Positions 45,034-56,469 of a stretch of DNA of 64,000 bases are shown piece after piece. The notes beneath the pieces were generated by a model that was given only the letters and a program-made list of their open reading frames with translations, was not told where the DNA came from and made no database searches. Numbering within the stretch: position 1 is the first letter of the stretch; the number at the start of each line of letters is the position of its first letter. Origin of the DNA: Benincasa hispida. Its lineage: Eukaryota; Streptophyta; Magnoliopsida; Cucurbitales; Cucurbitaceae. Made by a program: the position numbers and the translations under genes. Location of the stretch: NCBI RefSeq assembly GCF_009727055.1, contig NC_052357.1, positions 83,904,871 through 83,968,870 on the forward strand, in the 5' to 3' direction.

Positions 45034-46130
45034 CTTGAAGGCACTGGAAAAGGTTATAGGGTCAAAGAGCCTCTAGAGTTAGTGTATTCAAACCTTTGTG
45101 GTCCAATGAATGTGTGAGCTAGGGAAAGCTATAAATACTTCATCACTTTTGCTTATGATTATTCAAGCTATGGGTATGTTTATTTAATGCAATATAAGTC
45201 TGAATCCTTTGAAAAGTTCAAAAAGTTCAAGGCTGAAATTGAAAACGCATTAAATAAAACGATTAAGACGCTTCGATCTGATCGAGGTGGAGAGTTTTTG
45301 GATTATGAGTTCCAGAACTATATGATAGGACATAAAATAGTTTCTCAACTCTCAACACCTGGTACACCTCAGCAGAATGGTGTATCGGAGAGGAGAAATT
45401 GAACCCTTTTGGACATGGCTCGGTCGATGATGAGTTACGCTTTCTTATTGGACTCGTTTTGAGATTTTACAGTAGAGACTACAACTTATATCCTGAACTG
45501 CGTTCCCTCCAAGAGTGTTGCCAGAACACCTTTGGAGTTGTGGAATGGGCGTAAAGCTAGTTTACGTCATTTACGCATCTGAGGTTGCCCAACACATGTG
45601 CTTGAGGCTAATCCTTAGAAATTGGAACCACGTTCGAGGCTATGCCTTTTTGTAGGCTACCCCAAAGGGACACGAGGGGTTTTTTTTTATGATCCTAATG
45701 AAAACAAACTGTTTGTATGGACAGCCGTCAAGAACATCATTAAATATCTTTGGAGAATGAAGGACTACATGCTTGTGTATGGTTCTGAGGATTCGATCCT
45801 TACAGGATACATAGACTCTGATTTTCAGACTGATAAGGGTTCTCGAAAATCAACTTCAAGATCAATGTTCACTCTTAACAGAGGGTTTGTAGTATGGCAA
45901 AGCACCAAGCAGAGGTGTATCATAGACTCCATCATGAAGGCCGAGTATATAGCGGCTTGTGAAGCTGCTAAGGATTTCGTTTGGCTCAGAAAGTTCCTGA
46001 TTGATCTGGAAGTTGTTCCAGACATGTCTAAGCCCATCACCCTTTATTGTGATAATAGTGGTGTTGTGGCAAATTCCCGTGAGTCTCAGATTCATAAGCA
46101 CGACAAGTTATAGAGCGAAAATATCATCTC
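45034..46130 (+). pseudogene. Copia-2 integrase core fused to RNase H (RT deleted)
   Basis: Integrase resumes with 'EPLELVYSNLCGPMNV', 'TIKTLRSDRGGEFLDYE', 'GTPQQNGVSERRN' (then a stop), 'ARTPLELWNGRK', 'LCLFVGYPKGTRG'. At about 45720 it passes in frame from 'NKLFVWT' to 'AVKNIIKYLW', which lies near the end of RT in intact copia proteins. Thus roughly the whole RT is missing. RNase H follows: 'LTGYIDSDFQTDKGSRKST', 'EYIAACEAAKDFVWLRKFL', 'LYCDNSGVVANS'. In-frame stops upstream of the junction and at 46111 ('HKHDKL*'). Confidence 0.88.
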
Positions 46131-46364
46131 ATCCGAGAGATTGTACATTGACGGGACGTGATTGTCATGAAGATAGCTTCGGAGCATAACTTTATTGATC
46201 TATTTATGAAGGCCCTCACGGCTACAGTGTTTGAGGGTCACCTGCAGAATATGGGTCTATAAGACAGACCACGACTGGACTAGGGCAAGTTGGATTATCT
46301 TGTTTTGTATATTTGTAATTAGATTATCTTGTACACCCCACTAGCTTTAGGACAAGTGAGAGAT

Positions 46365-48382
46365 TGTTGAGGTTGATGCCCTAAATCTCGCAGGGTCCTG
46401 TAATTTGTAAATACTTGTATGGACAAACATTTTTGTGATTTATAATATATGATATTTTATTCACTACAGTCTATGAAATATGAGATATTTTAGTTGCATT
46501 AACCACAAATCAATAAACTAAGATCTATGGTTATCGTTGTAACTTAAACATGTATGTGGAGACATACAAGTAGATTTTGTTTTAAGTGATAACCTAAATG
46601 GTCTGTAGTATATGTATAAGGAGGGATACCTTATCCTGGTGATACTACGAGTGTGGTTCACTTTGTACGTGTTACAAATGTTGTAAAGTGTTACAAATGA
46701 TTTGATCCTGATCATTCATGTATCAGACATGTGAGCAGGGATATTCTATAAAAAGGAGTTTATATAAGACCGAACCACGAAATGTTTAATCTCGTTATAT
46801 AATGTTGTTCATAATTGAGACTTTCATTTCACTAGGATGATCATAGGTAACATGACCTTAATCATGAGCGAGTTGTGAACTCCTGTCTATGAGGGTGGTC
46901 CTTTGATTTGCATGGGTGAGAGTGGTCAGATTACCGACTCAACAAGCCTACTACTTTGGGAATTTGTCTTATTGGGGAGCTGAGAACTTTGCTACACAAG
47001 ATGGAATTCACTCATTCCTCGAAGTAGGGGTAAGTAGATAAATTGCTCCCTTAAGGGCTGATTCCAGGGCTTGAACAATGTGGCGCTATACCTTCTCTTG
47101 GCCCGAGAAGGATTTAGTCATAGTGGAAGTATGATCTATTGTCATTAGAGGAATCAGTGGTACTTAAGGAGTTAGATGTAACTATAGGGGAAAAACAATA
47201 ATTAGGCCCAGTTTTACTTACGAGTGATTTGTGAAGGGTCATCGTACTGTTGATTGGTTATATCCTATGGACACATAAATATATCTGTAATGCGAAGAGT
47301 ACAACTGTTAGTCTTTAGTGGAGTGTCCGACAGTTAACGGATAGTGGATATCGTGATTAAAGAGTTTAGTCAGTTATTCACATACCATTAGAGCTTCAAG
47401 CTATAAGTCCATAAGGTCCCCTTGGTTGCTTGATGGATTTAAGTTGAGAATCAATTTTTTGGTTAGTTTGAAATATTCAAATTAACAAGAGGGAGTTTGA
47501 TTATATATGATATAATTCAATTAATTCAATTATATAATATAATTGATATGATGTATTTGATACATTATTATTTGATTGAAAGAGTTAATATAAATATGAT
47601 TTATATTAAATGCCATAAAATAGAAAAAGAACTATAGTTTATATGTTGCATATGATGCAATATTACAATTATAGGTTATAAATATAATATGATAAATTAG
47701 TTATTGTATTTATTTAGTTATTGTATTTATTTATAATTGATTAATTATATGATAATTGATATTTCTTTTTCTCAATAACCGACCTTAGTGGATGGTTATA
47801 GACGGTTTTATTGCAAATTGAGATAAAAAGAAATTTGATTTCGAAATCTCAGTGAACGACACATGGCTGATCAGATTCACTATTAAGTGACTACAAAATT
47901 GACTATTGAGTTTACTATACGATAGTACTCTTCACTAAACGATTATGCATCGAGTCTATGCGATAGACCTTCATCTTCTACACGATTGTAACTTATCGTT
48001 TACTCGATCGTTTCCTCCTTCACTTCCTCCTTCCCTCTATCTAAAATAAGCCAGAGCTCACAACTCTTGGATTCTCACATCAAGAATACCAAGGTAATCT
48101 TGTGCTGGTGTCTAGTTCTATTCCAGGATCGAGTTTTACTCGCTGATGTTCGAGGAAGTTCCAATTGCTCGTTGCATTTGAGTTTGTTCAAGGGATATAC
48201 GAGAATAAAGTTCTTCAAAGGTATTGTCTCTCTTATCCTTTGTATTTGATTTGAAGTGTGCTGTAATTTATTGATTGATACATAATCTATTTAGAATTAT
48301 TGTAAATGTTTGAGTTTTTTCACAATGGAGCTTGAAATGATCCGCTTCTGCTAATAGGTCCTCTATATTTAGAGTTCCTTCA
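46365..48382 (+). repeat. 3' LTR of copia-2
   Basis: 2018 bp, starts TGTTGAGGTTGATGCCC straight after the purine-rich GGACAAGTGAGAGAT and ends ...AGAGTTCCTTCA before the duplicated CATGG. Confidence 0.9.
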
Positions 48383-50380
48383 CATGGTTCCCTCAAAAAG
48401 TATTTCAGAAATACCATATGAGTTATGGAGAGGACATAAAGGTAGTTTACGTCACTTCAGAATTTAGGAATTCCCTACACACGTGTTGGTGCAAAACCCT
48501 AAGAAGTTGGAACGACGTTCAAAGATATGTCTATTTGTAGGATACCCTAAAGAAACAAAAGGTGATCTATTTTATAATCCTCAAGAAGATAAGGTATTTG
48601 TATCGACAAATGCTACATGCTTAGAAGAGAATCACATAAGAAATTATCAAACTCACAGTAAACTAGTATTAGATAAGATGTCCAGAGAATCTACAAATAA
48701 ATCAACAAGAGTTTTTTTTTATCAAGTTGATCCTTCAACAAGAGTTGTTGCTCCATCACATCATTCTCATAAGATGAGAATACCTCAACATAGTGGGAGG
48801 GTTGTTCAATAGCCTCACCGCTATATGGGTATAACAAAAACTCATGTCATCATACTCGGTGATGGCTTAGAGGATCCATTGACCTTTAAGCAAGCAATGG
48901 AAGATGTAGACAGAAATCGATGGATAGAAGCCATGAGCTTAGAAATGGAATCAATGTACTTCAATTCTGTTTGGAAACTTGTAGATCAATCAGATGGGGT
49001 AGAACCTATTGGTTGCAAGTGAATCTACAAGTGAAAATAAGACCAAACTGGTAAGGTGGAAACCTATAAAACCAAGCTCGTGGCAAAAGGTCTTACTCAA
49101 AGAGAAAGGGTAGACTATGAAGAACCTTCTCTCCTGTTGCCATGATTATATCTATAAGAACACTTTTTTTTCATTGCTTCTTTCTATGATTATGAAATCT
49201 AGCAAATGGATATTAAGACAGCGTTTTTTAATGGTCATCTTGACATATTTACATGTCTCAACCAGAAGGGTTAGTTGAACAGGGTCAAAAGAAAAAAGTT
49301 TGCAAGCTTAATAGATCCATTTATGGATTGAAACAAGCATCTCGATCCTGGAATATAAGGTTTGACATTGCGATCAAATCTTAGGCTTTACAGAATGTTG
49401 AAGAACCTTATGTTTACAAGAAGATAGTCAACAGGACTGTAGCTTTCTTGGTCATTTATGTTGATGATATCCTGCTCATTGGGAATGGGAGAGGATTCCT
49501 TGCTGACGTAAAGAGATGACTAGCATCATAATTCAAATGAAAGATTTGAGAGATGCACAATATGTTCTTAGAATCCAAATTTTTCGAAATTGCAAGAACA
49601 GAACACTAGCGCTATCTCAGATATCTTATATTGACAAAATGTTGTCAAGATATAACATGCAAAATTCTAAAAAGGGCATGGTACCTGTCATATATGGAAT
49701 TCATTTGTCTAAGGTACAGTGTCCTAAGACACCTCAAGAAGTTGAGGAAATGAAAAGAATTCCTTATGCATCAGTAGTCGAGAGCTCGATGTATGCTATG
49801 TTATGTATACGTCCCGACATATGCTTTACAGTTGGAATCGGTAGTAGGTTTCAGTCTAACCTTGGACACAACCATTGAACTACTGTTAAGAACATCCTCA
49901 AGTATCTTCGTAGAGCGAGGGACTATGTGCTCGTGTATGGTTTTAAGGATTTGATCCTTACGGGATACACTGATTCTAATTTTCAGATTGATGTAGATTC
50001 TAGAAAATCTACTTCAGGATCAATATTCACTCTTAACAGAGGAGAAATAGTATGAAGAAGCATCAAACAAAGTTGTATTGTTGATTCCACAATGGAGACT
50101 GAATATGTAGTTGCATGTGAAGCAGCTAAAGAAGCAATATGGCTCAGAAAGTTCTTGATGGATTTGGAAGTGGTTTCAAATATACATCTGTCGATCATTC
50201 TGTATTGTGATAACAGTGGAGCAGTTGCTAACTCAAAGGAACCAAGGAGCCATAAATGTGGAAAACACATTGAGAGAAAGTACCGTCTCATCAAAGGGAT
50301 AGTACATAGAGGAAACGTAATAGTCATGAAAATAGCCTCCGAATATAATCTTGCCGATTCATTTATTGTATTTTCTCTTT
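48383..50380 (+). pseudogene. Copia-1 integrase end, RT and RNase H (degenerate)
   Basis: Integrase resumes with 'MVPSKSISEIPYELWRGHK', then 'ICLFVGYPKETKGDLFYN' and 'EDKVFVSTNAT'. RT begins with 'DPLTFKQAMEDVDRNRW', 'ETYKTKLVAKGLTQ', 'IYGLKQASRSWN', and the catalytic 'YVDD' is intact at 49457-49468. RNase H gives 'ILTGYTDSNFQIDVDSRKS', 'EYVVACEAAKEAIWLRKFL', 'LYCDNSGAVANS'. At least eight stops or frameshifts are visible. The frame fades near 50380 before the polypurine tract. Confidence 0.9.
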
Positions 50381-50429
50381 TCTCAACATTATATATTTGT
50401 ATATATATGTAACCCACTAGAGTTTTAGT

Positions 50430-50442
50430 CCAAGTGGGAGAT
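50430..50442 (+). promoter_or_regulatory. Polypurine tract of copia-1
   Basis: CCAAGTGGGAGAT immediately upstream of the 3' LTR start TGTTGAG; primes plus-strand DNA synthesis in LTR elements. The copia-2 counterpart GGACAAGTGAGAGAT ends at 46364. Confidence 0.75.
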
Positions 50443-52246
50443 TGTTGAGAATGTCCTAAAACTCGCATTTCGTAATCATGGAAACATATTCTACTTATCA
50501 ATAAAAATATTATTGAATGATTTAGTCAATAAAAGTGTTATTGAGATTGAAATTGCATTATGTTATAAAATCCAATAAATGAATCCATGGCTATAGTATG
50601 AATATTATAACTTTATGTAAAGACATAAAAGAGGATCAAGTTATATAGTATATAGCCAAAAAGGTCTATAAGTATATGGATGAGATTGGGTACCTCGTCT
50701 TGGGGACATTATGGATGCGACCTACTTTGTATAATATTACAAACGATGTGATCCTGAAATCGTTTATACGGAGACATGCGAGTAAGCACATCCTATGCAA
50801 AAGAGTTTTGCATAAAACCGTACCATGAAATAGTCACTTTTTCTTTATAACGATAATTTACTGTTAAAACTGACTATTTCAATTCGATGACCTAAGGTAA
50901 CTAAATCTTAATCCTGAGCTAACTATGAACTCCTGTTTATTCGGGATTATCCTTTGATCTGCATAGGTGAGAGTAGTTTAACAACACTGCTCAACAAGCC
51001 TCCCATTTTTTGCAAGATGGAATTCACTCCTACCTGTTTTAGGGTTAGCAGATAGGTTGTTCCCTTAAGTACTGATTTCTGGTCTTGAACAAAGGGGTTC
51101 CACCCTCTCATGGTTGAGAAGGGCATGGTTTAATAGTTGGATTATAAACTAATTGTTCAATAGAAGATCAGCGGGAGCTTTAGGAGCAAGATGTATTTAT
51201 AGGGATAAAACGATAATTTTGACCTAATTGTAAATACGAACGACCTGTGTAGGATCGACTTAATGATCATGGTTAAATCAAGTGGACAGAAATATATTTA
51301 AAGTGAGGAGAGTACAACCATCGAGCTGTAGTGATGTGTCTCAGTGGTTAACGAATATTGATTAATTCGATTTAAAGAGTTTAGCCAATTAATCTCAAAT
51401 CGTTGGAGCTTATGATCTATAGGTCCATAAGATCCCTCTACTAGCTCATAAAACATTTTACCTTAGATTAGAATATTGAGCGAATTTGAAGTGTTAAAAT
51501 TTGAAATTAGGGTTTGAATTTGGCATGTTCAATTTCAATTTTTAGGGTTTGGATAATTATATTCGATATAATTAACATTTAAATTTATCAAAATTAAACG
51601 TAAATTAGAGAGTTTAAAATATTTAAATATTAATTTGAGCATACTTTACATGATTAAGGATTCATGTTTAAATTAGGTATTTTATTAGTTTAATATTTGA
51701 TGTTAAATTATTAATTAATTAATTATTTATTTTTTTCAATTAATTAATTATAATTAAATAATTTTTTCATTTTTAAATTCAATTTATGGAAATTGATTTA
51801 ATTTTTAAATTATTCTTAAATTGAATTAATTTAAAATTAAAAAATAGAATTAGTTTAAAGTCTAAGTGTCTGCATGCTTGAACTTGTTAAATACTTCAAT
51901 TTCAGAAATTGGAGAGACTTGCATGCTGAATTATTGGAAAATTCTGAGAATTTTTTAAATTCTCTCAAACCCTCTCCAATCCTAACCTCTATACCTCTTA
52001 ATTAGAGTTTCCACTACTCAATCCAAGGCTGAGAATAGTAGAGAAGCTCCTCTTGGTGGTCTACTAAAGATTTGGAGAACAATTTTGTGGAGTTCAGCAA
52101 GAATCAAGAAGAATTCTACAAAGGCATACACATGAAACCCTCTTTCTATTGAAAATATTTTTTAGCATGTTTTATTCTCAAATTAAGTGTAATTAGAGTG
52201 CTTAATGATTTTGTTTGCTTCTGCTTTATGCATGTTTACTCTATTA
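50443..52246 (+). repeat. 3' LTR of copia-1
   Basis: 1804 bp, starts TGTTGAGAATGTCC, ends ...TTTACTCTATTA next to the GGGAA duplication. It is about 150 bp shorter than the 5' copy, mainly in the TTAA-rich and U3/U5 AT tracts. Confidence 0.9.
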
Positions 52247-52251
52247 GGGAA

Positions 52252-53236
52252 CCTAATGGACCTACAGATCATGGGCTCCAACGACCCGAGATTAATTGGC
52301 TAAACTCTTTAAACTTAATTAATCAACATCCAATAACTACTGGGTCACTCCACTAAAGCCCAGTAGTTGCACTCCCTCACTATAGATATATTTCTTTCCA
52401 CTTGATATAACCATAATCAGTAAGTCAACCCTTCACAGGCTGTTCGTAATAATGGCAGGGTCAAAACCTGTTTCACCCCTGAGATTACATCTTACTCCTT
52501 AAGTCCCACTGATCCTCTAATAAACAATTGGTTTGTGATCCAATCATTAACCCCGAGTCCCTCTCAGGCCAATGAGAGAGTAGGACCCTTTGTTCAAGAC
52601 CCAGAGTCAGTACTTAAGGAAACAACCTATCTACTATCCCTAAAAGCGGTTAGGGGTAAATTTCTTCTTGCACCCTATCTCTGCAGCTTTCTACTCGGTC
52701 TTATCCCTGAAATTGGAGGCTTATTGAACTGACGCTGTTGGGTCAATCCTCACCCATAAAAATCTAAGGATAATCCCGAATAAACAGGAGTTCATAGTTA
52801 GCTCAAAATTAAGGTCAAGTTACCTAAGTCATCACTTTGAAATAGTCAATCATATACAATAAACAACATTATAAAGTAAAGTGATTTATTTCTTAGTCCA
52901 GTTTTATACAAACTTTTTGCATAGGATGCCCCCACTCGCATGTCTCCAGATGAACGATTTAGGATCACATTGTTTGTAGTTAAATACAAAGTGAGTCGCA
53001 TCCGTAGTGTTTCCAGAAAATATACCGTTTTGACTATCTACTCATACTTGATCTACTCTTGTGTCTCCCATAAAGTCCAAGTATTCATACTATAGCCATG
53101 GGTTTGTTTATTGGATTTTTATAACAAAATGAAATTTCAATAACACCTTTATTGAATGGCGTCTCGATAACACTTTTATTACAAAATAGAATATGTTTAA
53201 AAATTACGAACGGCGAGTTTTAGGATATTCCCAACA
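52252..53236 (-). mobile_element. Minus-strand copia LTR, 5' part (split by copia-1)
   Basis: In minus orientation it starts TGTTGGGAATATCCTAAAAC at 53236, directly abutting Athila protease sequence, and is the missing half of the LTR at 30158-31048. It shares the LTR-start signature with copia-1 (TGTTGAGAATGTCCTAAAAC). The Athila flanks outside the joined LTR do not show a duplication (AATGG on one side, ATCAT on the other). Confidence 0.8.
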
Positions 53237-53717
53237 ATCATGATGCTTACCTTTTCATCATTCACCTTTTTGGACATCAATTAAAGCTCTTCCAGTGGCT
53301 AATAATGGACAGTCCAAGATGATAGAAATTTCAGAATCCTCTTCCATGTCTAGCACCTTGAAATCTACAGGAAAAACAAACTTGTCAGTCTTGACTAAAG
53401 CATCTTCAATAATACCTCGAGAATATGTCAAAGATTTGTCAGCCAACTACAAAGAGATCGTAATGGGTTTCACTTCTCCAACGTCAAACTTCCTGAAAAT
53501 AAATAAAGGCATCAAATTAATGGAAGCACCTAAATCACATAAAGCTCTAGCAATAATCAATGAACCAATAGTGTAAGGAATAGTAAAACTCCCTGGATCC
53601 TTGAGCTTTTGTGGTAACTTTTTCTGTAGCATAGCACTGCACTCTTCTATCAGACCAATAATTTCATATTTCTTAAATTTATTCTTCTTTAACATGATAT
53701 CTTTATGCATTCCACAT
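53237..53717 (-). pseudogene. Athila protease region (degenerate)
   Basis: Minus-strand reading gives 'IEECSAMLQKKLPQKLKDPG', 'ALCDLGASINLMPL', 'LQLADKSLTYSRG', 'ATGRALIDVQKG', the aspartic protease domain of Athila-type gag-pol. The active-site 'DLGA' is intact at 53525-53536. A frameshift separates it from the upstream gag linker ('NYV' / 'MHKDIM'). It stops at the copia LTR at 53236, shortly after 'VNDEKVSIM'. Confidence 0.88.
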
Positions 53718-53722
53718 AATTA

Positions 53723-55747
53723 TGATAGGATATACTAGTATGCAATGGAAGCAAACATAATCAATAAGCACTCTAATTATATTTGAGTTAAAAAAGCATG
53801 CTTTTTCAGAAAAACAAAAGAGGGTTTCAATGTACATACCTTTGATGAATTCTCCCCGAAATCCAAGCTGCTCTTCACTTGTTTTCAGCTCCAAATTGGC
53901 AGTGAACTACCAAGAGATTTTCTCTACTATTTCAGCCTTGAATTTAAGTGGTGGAACTTCAAATTGGGTGAACTATGTGATGGATTTTCCTGGGTTTTTT
54001 AGAGGAAGAAGAAGTGAAGAACCAATTTCTCAGCTCCAAAAAACCTCTCTTTTCTTCTTCAATTCAGGGAGTTTTATTACTCTTCAGCATGCAGGCACTC
54101 ATCAGCCATCAAATGGCCAGCATCTACTTCAAAATAAAGTGGGATTTGAGTGTGATTGGAAGACCAACACCTCTTCCTTAGGTATTTGTGGGAAAAAACC
54201 ACTAAGTCTTCAAAAGACTTCCCATTTTCAATTTTTAATCTCCAATTTTTCAATTAATTCTATAATTAACTAAAAAAATGATTTAATTAATTCATAAATA
54301 ATCAAATCTAAAATTACAAAATCCAATTTCTTAAATTGAATTAAAATTGAAAATTAATTTAATTTTTAATTAATTAAACATATTTAATTAATTAATTAAT
54401 TTAATATAAAATATTAAATTAATCACATACTTAATTTAAAACATGAATCCTATTCATGTAATTGATATTTAAATCAATATTTAAATATTAGAAACTCTCC
54501 AATTTCATTTGATTTTAATAAATTAAACGTTAATTAATTATATCAAATATAATTGTACAAACCTTAATTTGAATTTGAACTTATTCAAATTCAAACCCTA
54601 ATTTCAATTTGAACATTTTCAAATTGAAATTCAATTTGAACGATTCAAATTGATATCATTCAAAATTCACTCAATTTATTAATTCAATGTGTTCATGTTT
54701 TACGAGCTAGTAAAGGGACCTTATGGACCTACAGATCATGAGCTCCAACGATTTAATATTAATTGGCTAAAACTCTTTAAACCAAATTAATCCGTATTCA
54801 TTAACTATCAAGTCACACCACTATAGCTCGATAGTTGCACTCTTCTCACTGTAGATATATTTGTGTCCACATGATTTAACCATAACCAGTAAGTCCACCC
54901 TTCACAGGTTGTTCGTAATGACGGCTGGGTCAATATGCTATTTTACCCCTGATATTATGTCTTATTCCTTAAATTCCACTGATTCTCTAATGAACAATTG
55001 GTTTGTGATCCAATCACTAAACCGGATCCCTCTCGGGCCAATGAGAGGGTGGGACCCATTGTTCAAGACCTGAATCAGTACTTAAGATAACAATCTTTCT
55101 CCTACCCCTCAATCGGGTAGGTATGAATTCCGTCTTGCACTCTATGTCCCGAGCTATCTACCCGGTCTTACCCCTGAAATGGGAGGCTTATTGAGTCGGC
55201 ACTGTTGAGACAACCCTCATCTATGCAAATATAAGGAAATCCTAAATAAACAGGAGTTCATAGTTAGCTCAGAATTAAGATCGAGTTACCTAGGTCATTT
55301 AAGCGAAATAGTCCGTCTTAAACAGTAAACAGCGTTATAAAATAAGAATGACTTATTTCTTGGTCCGATCTTATGCAAACTCATTGCATAGGTCCCCTCC
55401 ACTCCTCATGTTAATACATGAACGAATCAGGATCACATCATTTGTAGCATCTTTACAATAGCTTGTAACAACTACAGAGTAGGCCGCATCCGATAGTGTT
55501 ACCAGAATAAGACACCCAACCTTATTCATATACTATAGACCATTTTGGCTATTTACTCAAACTTGATCGATCTTTATGACTCTACATAAAGTTCAAGTAT
55601 TCATGTAATAGCTATGGATCTTAGTTTATTGGATTTATCCTTACAAATGTAATTAATAGATTCAAGAAATGTTTGAATAACATTTTTATTGATAATAGAA
55701 TATGTTTAACTTTACAAACTGTGATTTTTAGGACATACAACCCAACA
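53723..55747 (-). mobile_element. Solo copia-type LTR, 2025 bp, between Athila protease and gag
   Basis: In minus orientation it starts TGTTGGGTTGTATGTCC at 55747 and ends ...ATATCCTATCA at 53723. It is flanked by AATTA at 53718-53722 and 55748-55752, a perfect 5-bp duplication. Removing it rejoins the Athila linker ('EAFE*MLNY' to 'MHKDIM'). Its blocks (e.g. ACCTACAGATCATGAGCTCC, AGGAGTTCATAGTTAGCTC) match the copia-1 LTR family in inverted orientation. No internal domain is left, so it formed by LTR-LTR recombination. Confidence 0.92.
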
Positions 55748-55752
55748 AATTA

Positions 55753-56469
55753 AGCATTTATTCAAAAGCTTCTAAGAATGGAATATTAATATACAACTTC
55801 TTAAAAATCTCTAAAAACTTAGAAAATTGATCATCTAACTTCTTTTTCTGAAACCTATAAGGATAAGGAATATTATTAAACACAAAAGGTAAATGAAGAA
55901 GGCTTACCTGAAGAGAATTCTGGTTCACTTACCATTTCATTTAGTCTCTCTTCCTTAGCAATTTCCTCATATTCTTGCATTTCACTATATCCATCATTAA
56001 GCTCTTCTACTTATTTTTCAAGTGGTTCATCATCATCATCATCTATTAAACGAGTTGCCAGCTTTTTCCCACCCCTCAATATCAGGGCTTTACATTCCTC
56101 CTTTGGATTCTTCTCAGGAAAACTGGAGAATTGACCTTTCTGCATTGTCTGAAGGGAGGTGGCAATTTGACTAAGATGCACTTCCCTATTCTGAATTGCC
56201 TTTTCATGAGTTTGAACTGTGGTTTCTAAATTTGTAGTTCTTCCTCTAGATTTTTTTACAACTTCCAACATTTCCTCCTTTAGAGAAGATTTCCTCTCTA
56301 CATTTAATGGTCCTACATCATGGAATCTAGATGATGTCTGTAAAACATTCTTATTGTTAGCATAGGAAAAATTTCCATGATTTCTTAAACTAGGATGATA
56401 TTGAGTAGGAATTTGTTGGTGGCCTCTATAATGTCCTCTATCAACATAATTGATTGTCTCGCTCTCTTG
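55753..56469 (-). pseudogene. Athila gag C-terminal part and gag-protease linker (degenerate)
   Basis: Minus strand 56469-56011 encodes 'QESETINYVDRGHYRGHQ', 'KEEMLEVVKKSRGRTTNLE', 'SQIATSLQTMQKGQFSSF', 'PKEECKALILRGGKKLATR', typical of the Athila gag C-terminus. Below 56011 a second stretch gives 'FQKKKLDDQFSKFLEIFKK', the linker to protease. The upstream codons of the open frame (56526-56470) are LTR sequence, not gag; gag is cut at 56469. Confidence 0.85.

Larger units (their letters stand above)
37372..48382 (+). mobile_element. Copia-2: Ty1/copia retrotransposon with both LTRs, nested in copia-1 integrase
   Basis: 5' LTR 37372-39355, primer site 39358, leader, gag from 42015, protease, integrase (split by a solo LTR), RNase H to about 46130, 3' LTR 46365-48382. 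Flanking copia-1 sequence reads ...CTGAA-CAGG on the left and CATGGTTCCCTC on the right, so the 5-bp duplication CATGG is present with one T lost on the left. Removing the element restores the integrase phrase 'ILN.VPSKS'. The LTRs are of the same broad family as those of copia-1 but clearly a different subfamily. RT is deleted entirely, so it cannot copy itself. Confidence 0.92.
31049..52246 (+). mobile_element. Copia-1: Ty1/copia retrotransposon with both LTRs, 21.2 kb including nested elements
   Basis: 5' LTR 31049-32999, primer site 33002-33013, long leader, gag 35474-36350, protease about 36396, integrase to 37371 and from 48383, RT and RNase H to about 50380, polypurine tract, 3' LTR 50443-52246. 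The order PR-IN-RT-RH is diagnostic for Ty1/copia. The insertion is flanked by GGGAA (31044-31048 and 52247-52251), lying within an older minus-strand LTR. The LTR ends have decayed (5' TATTG, 3' ...TATTA instead of TG...CA). Copia-2 (37372-48382) is inserted in its integrase. Many stops in gag and pol make it non-functional. Confidence 0.92.
21086..56469 (-). mobile_element. Athila-like Ty3/gypsy retrotransposon, fragmented by later insertions
   Basis: The outermost element of the block, on the minus strand, spread over 35 kb. In its own order I see gag (56469-55753), protease (53722-53237), RT/RNase H (30157-28830), integrase zinc finger (28830-28576), integrase core and C-terminus (24711-23795), a 3' untranslated stretch, a polypurine tract (about 22535-22520) and the 3' LTR (22519-21086). 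The order gag-PR-RT-RH-IN defines Ty3/gypsy; protein details ('RKLNKATRKDHF', 'CNAPATFQ', '[10 protein letters not shown]') are of the Athila kind. Insertions: a hAT transposon in integrase, a copia LTR with nested elements between RT and protease, a solo LTR between protease and gag, and another LTR upstream of gag. Its 5' LTR is outside the window or lost. All frames carry stops or frameshifts. Confidence 0.85.

Noticed and set aside
31049..52246. Copia-1 and copia-2 as one element with tandem gag-pol units
   Set aside because: Two distinct LTR pairs with separate duplications and interrupted integrase phrases show insertion, not internal duplication.
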